Shown: positions 6,650-7,279 of the stretch, in pieces
Layout: each line of letters opens with the position of its first letter
Position numbering within the stretch: the stretch's first letter is position 1
Source of the DNA: an uncultured Pelagibacteraceae bacterium
Lineage (GTDB): Bacteria > Pseudomonadota > Alphaproteobacteria > Pelagibacterales > Pelagibacteraceae
Direction of reading: 5' to 3'
Assembly (NCBI GenBank): GCA_902608065.1
Contig: CACLMO010000025.1
Span: 1 to 7,279, forward strand
DNA length: 7,279 nucleotides
Program-made: the position numbers and the translations under genes
The notes under the pieces: generated by a model
What the model saw: only the letters and a program-made list of their open reading frames with translations
Database searches by the model: none
Told to the model about the DNA's origin: nothing

Positions 6650-7279
6650 TAATTGGATCTAATAGTTTTTCGGCAGGATCTTTAATTTATCATCTTCTTT
6701 CAGACGGATATAAAGTCAAAGGAATTAGTAGATCAAAAATAAATAAAAATTGTTTTTTAAGATTTAACCCCAATAATAAAAATTTCTCTTTTTATAAATT
6801 AGATTTAAATAAAAATCATGAGAAGATTTTACAATTAATTAAGAAAATAAAACCTTCTTATATAGTAAATTTTGCTTCTCAAAGTATGGTAGGTCAAAGT
6901 TGGGATTATCCTGTAGATTGGTTTTATACAAATTCTTTTAGCATGATAAAGCTATATAATAGTATTTCGAATTTAAATTTTAAAACAAAGTTAATTCATA
7001 TTTCTACACCTGAAATTTATGGCAATATTAAAAAAGTGACTACAGAAAATCAAAATTATAACCCAGCAACTCCTTATGCTGCTTCCAGGGTAACTGCCGA
7101 TCATTTTTTAAAATTATTGCATAAAAGAAAAAAAATTTCGTATTGTTCAATAAGAGCAAGTAATGTTTATGGAGAATACCAAAGATTATATAGAATAATT
7201 CCAAAAACAATATATTCAATTTTAAAAAAGAGAAAAATTAAACTTGATGGTAGAGGAATTTCAAAAAGAAATTTTATTC
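6619..7279 (+). CDS. 4,6-dehydratase-like extended SDR (3' end outside window)
   Basis: From ATG 6619 the frame stays open to the window edge, giving 220 residues of a protein normally about 300-350 long. The N-terminal strand IIII is followed by GSNSFSAG (13-20) in place of the usual GxxGxxG. Later motifs match GDP-mannose and dTDP-glucose 4,6-dehydratases: NFASQSMVGQSW, then STPEIYG with Thr130 and Glu132 at the catalytic Thr and dehydratase Glu positions, then PYAASR with Tyr153. The Lys normally four residues after the Tyr is Arg157. RASNVYGEYQRLYRIIP and the start of a GISKRNFI segment follow, so the substrate domain is under way where the sequence stops. The frame reaches back into the previous gene for 31 bp; ATG 6619 is the only Met that includes the cofactor loop. 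Sugar-nucleotide 4,6-dehydration is the best guess, but activity with an Arg in place of Lys is uncertain. Confidence 0.85.
   Translation, partial: MVKKKIKKIIIIGSNSFSAGSLIYHLLSDGYKVKGISRSKINKNCFLRFNPNNKNFSFYKLDLNKNHEKILQLIKKIKPSYIVNFASQSMVGQSWDYPVDWFYTNSFSMIKLYNSISNLNFKTKLIHISTPEIYGNIKKVTTENQNYNPATPYAASRVTADHFLKLLHKRKKISYCSIRASNVYGEYQRLYRIIPKTIYSILKKRKIKLDGRGISKRNFI
6625..6634. repeat. A10 tract within the overlap of the last two SDR genes
   Basis: Ten A bases lie in the 31-bp stretch read in two frames: the Lys-rich tail of the gene ending at 6649 and codons 3-6 of the gene starting at 6619. A length change here would affect the tail of one protein and the frame of the other together. Confidence 0.5.

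Overview
The window is very AT-rich (roughly a quarter G+C by eye). Its proteins are rich in Lys, Ile and Asn, and it uses the standard code, with TGA as a stop at 2220-2222 and 3140-3142. All genes lie on the + strand with almost no intergenic DNA: junctions run from a 31-bp overlap to a 10-bp gap. Few starts have a recognisable Shine-Dalgarno sequence. Together with the gene content, this suggests a streamlined marine bacterium of the SAR11/Pelagibacterales type, in its variable surface-polysaccharide region. That assignment rests on composition and layout, not on a marker gene; other AT-rich free-living marine lineages remain possible.

Layout, left to right: (1) the C-terminal part of a probable SAM-dependent methyltransferase, cut by the left edge (2-490); (2) a complete half-size ABC exporter of the lipid-linked-oligosaccharide flippase type (465-2222); (3) an extended-SDR sugar-nucleotide epimerase/dehydratase of the GalE-like class (2219-3142); (4) a fused nucleotidyltransferase and PfkB-type sugar kinase, carrying the two HldE domains in the order opposite to E. 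coli HldE (3120-4640); (5) a zinc-type medium-chain dehydrogenase (4648-5685); (6) a second extended-SDR NAD-dependent epimerase/dehydratase (5696-6649); (7) the N-terminal two thirds of a third extended SDR, resembling GDP-mannose/dTDP-glucose 4,6-dehydratases but with unusual cofactor and active-site motifs (6619-7279, cut by the right edge).

The seven genes look like one interior stretch of a longer operon, since no promoter or terminator is visible. A coherent but inferred reading is that gene 4 phosphorylates a sugar or polyol and activates it with a nucleotide. Genes 3, 5, 6 and 7 would then oxidise, epimerise or dehydrate sugar-nucleotide or precursor intermediates. The methyltransferase may decorate the product, and the ABC protein would move a lipid-linked glycan across the inner membrane. 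No glycosyltransferase lies inside the window, so those would have to be outside it. The most unusual items are the inverted HldE-like fusion and the dehydratase-like SDR whose YxxxK motif reads YxxxR.
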